Positions 61,517 to 61,767 of a stretch of DNA of 61,767 nucleotides are shown in pieces (position 1 is the stretch's first letter; each line of letters starts with the position of its first letter). This stretch comes from Hwanghaeella sp. GTDB lineage: Bacteria; Pseudomonadota; Alphaproteobacteria; UBA8366; Aestuariispiraceae. The translations under genes and the position numbers were made by a program. The stretch covers positions 1 through 61,767 of the forward strand of contig JANQIT010000015.1 in assembly GCA_028282025.1 (NCBI GenBank), read 5' to 3'. The notes beneath the pieces were generated by a model. The model was not told the origin of the DNA, did no database searches, and was given only the letters and a program-made list of their open reading frames with translations.

Positions 61517-61767
61517 GTGGGCTCAACGATAGACTATTATTACTCGCACTACTCGCCCTGGGCCTATATGGGCCATCAGCGGCTGATCGATATGGCCGCG
61601 ACCCACGGCGCGGAAATCCGGTTCAAGCCAGTGGACGGGGGTGCGGTCTTCGCCGTCAGCGGCGGGTTGCCGCTGCCGAAGCGGCCGATCCAACGGCAAA
61701 ACTACCGGATGGTGGAACTGAAGCGCTGGCGTGACGTCACCGGCGTGGCGCTCAACCTGAAACCGAA
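61517..61767 (+). CDS. DsbA-family 2-hydroxychromene-2-carboxylate isomerase-like protein (3'-truncated by window edge)
   Basis: 83 codons are visible, read from a GTG at 61517 with AGGAG eight bases upstream. IDYYYSHYSPWAYMG then LPLPKRPIQRQNYRM matches the N-terminus of the glutathione-dependent 2-hydroxychromene-2-carboxylate isomerase family (thioredoxin-fold, Ser instead of the CxxC motif: SPWA). The rest lies beyond the window. Confidence 0.85.
   Translation, partial: MGSTIDYYYSHYSPWAYMGHQRLIDMAATHGAEIRFKPVDGGAVFAVSGGLPLPKRPIQRQNYRMVELKRWRDVTGVALNLKP

Noticed and set aside
1..61767. tRNA, rRNA, CRISPR array, insertion sequence or prophage
   Set aside because: No cloverleaf-type T-loop sequence, ribosomal RNA stretch, regularly spaced repeat array, transposase or phage structural motif was seen on either strand.

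Overview
The window is a 61.8 kb stretch of GC-rich, gene-dense chromosome from an alphaproteobacterium. The gene set points to a Rhodospirillales-like, probably marine, aerobic and motile organism: two methyl-accepting chemotaxis proteins, a eukaryotic-type NADP isocitrate dehydrogenase, a COQ9-like protein, a DUF2336 protein, a TIGR02444-family protein, MlaA/MlaC, a short alphaproteobacterial phosphatidylserine decarboxylase and a class II cytochrome c'. I found no rRNA, tRNA, CRISPR array, transposase, integrase or phage structural gene.

Layout. 1-6 kb: the end of an RND pump gene, a small protein with a FliM/CheZ-like C-terminal peptide, a LOG-family hydrolase, cytochrome c' convergent with cytochrome b561, a LysM protein and a methyltransferase. 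6-11.4 kb: psd and pssA, which make phosphatidylethanolamine. They are separated by an opposite-strand three-gene operon (CBS membrane protein, small protein, membrane-anchored metallophosphoesterase). 11.5-18.1 kb: an AceE-like thiamine-diphosphate enzyme, then a long leader and the polyamine genes (ornithine decarboxylase, spermidine synthase), followed by psuK-psuG for pseudouridine salvage. 18.3-26.3 kb: icd with a strong terminator, a VPLPA-CTERM-type surface protein, a VWA (CoxE-like) protein with a lipoprotein, DUF2336, a GNAT enzyme, a MoxR ATPase and a diguanylate cyclase. 26.5-33.5 kb: a thioesterase, mlaA-mlaC, phosphofructokinase, a degenerate GGDEF protein and purE-purK.

33.5-38.8 kb: a lower-GC segment with a possible PD-(D/E)XK nuclease, then def-coq9, rpsU and small enzymes. 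38.9-45.2 kb: two divergent chemoreceptors, a TauD-like dioxygenase and a YbdK-type ligase. 45.3-48.65 kb: an accessory block with a 902-residue TIR protein carrying a duplicated Trp-rich unit, facing a HigBA toxin-antitoxin pair. 48.7-61.8 kb: metabolic and regulatory genes (MAPEG, VOC, YHS, AraC, N-formylglutamate amidohydrolase, GntR, MFS, D-2-hydroxyacid dehydrogenase, ABC-F, HspQ, acyl-CoA synthetase, EamA) and the 5' end of a DsbA-like isomerase.

The two best candidates for an undescribed system are the operon lodged between psd and pssA (6955-10328) and the TIR repeat protein next to HigBA (45337-48644). All functional calls come from reading motifs; no database search was possible.
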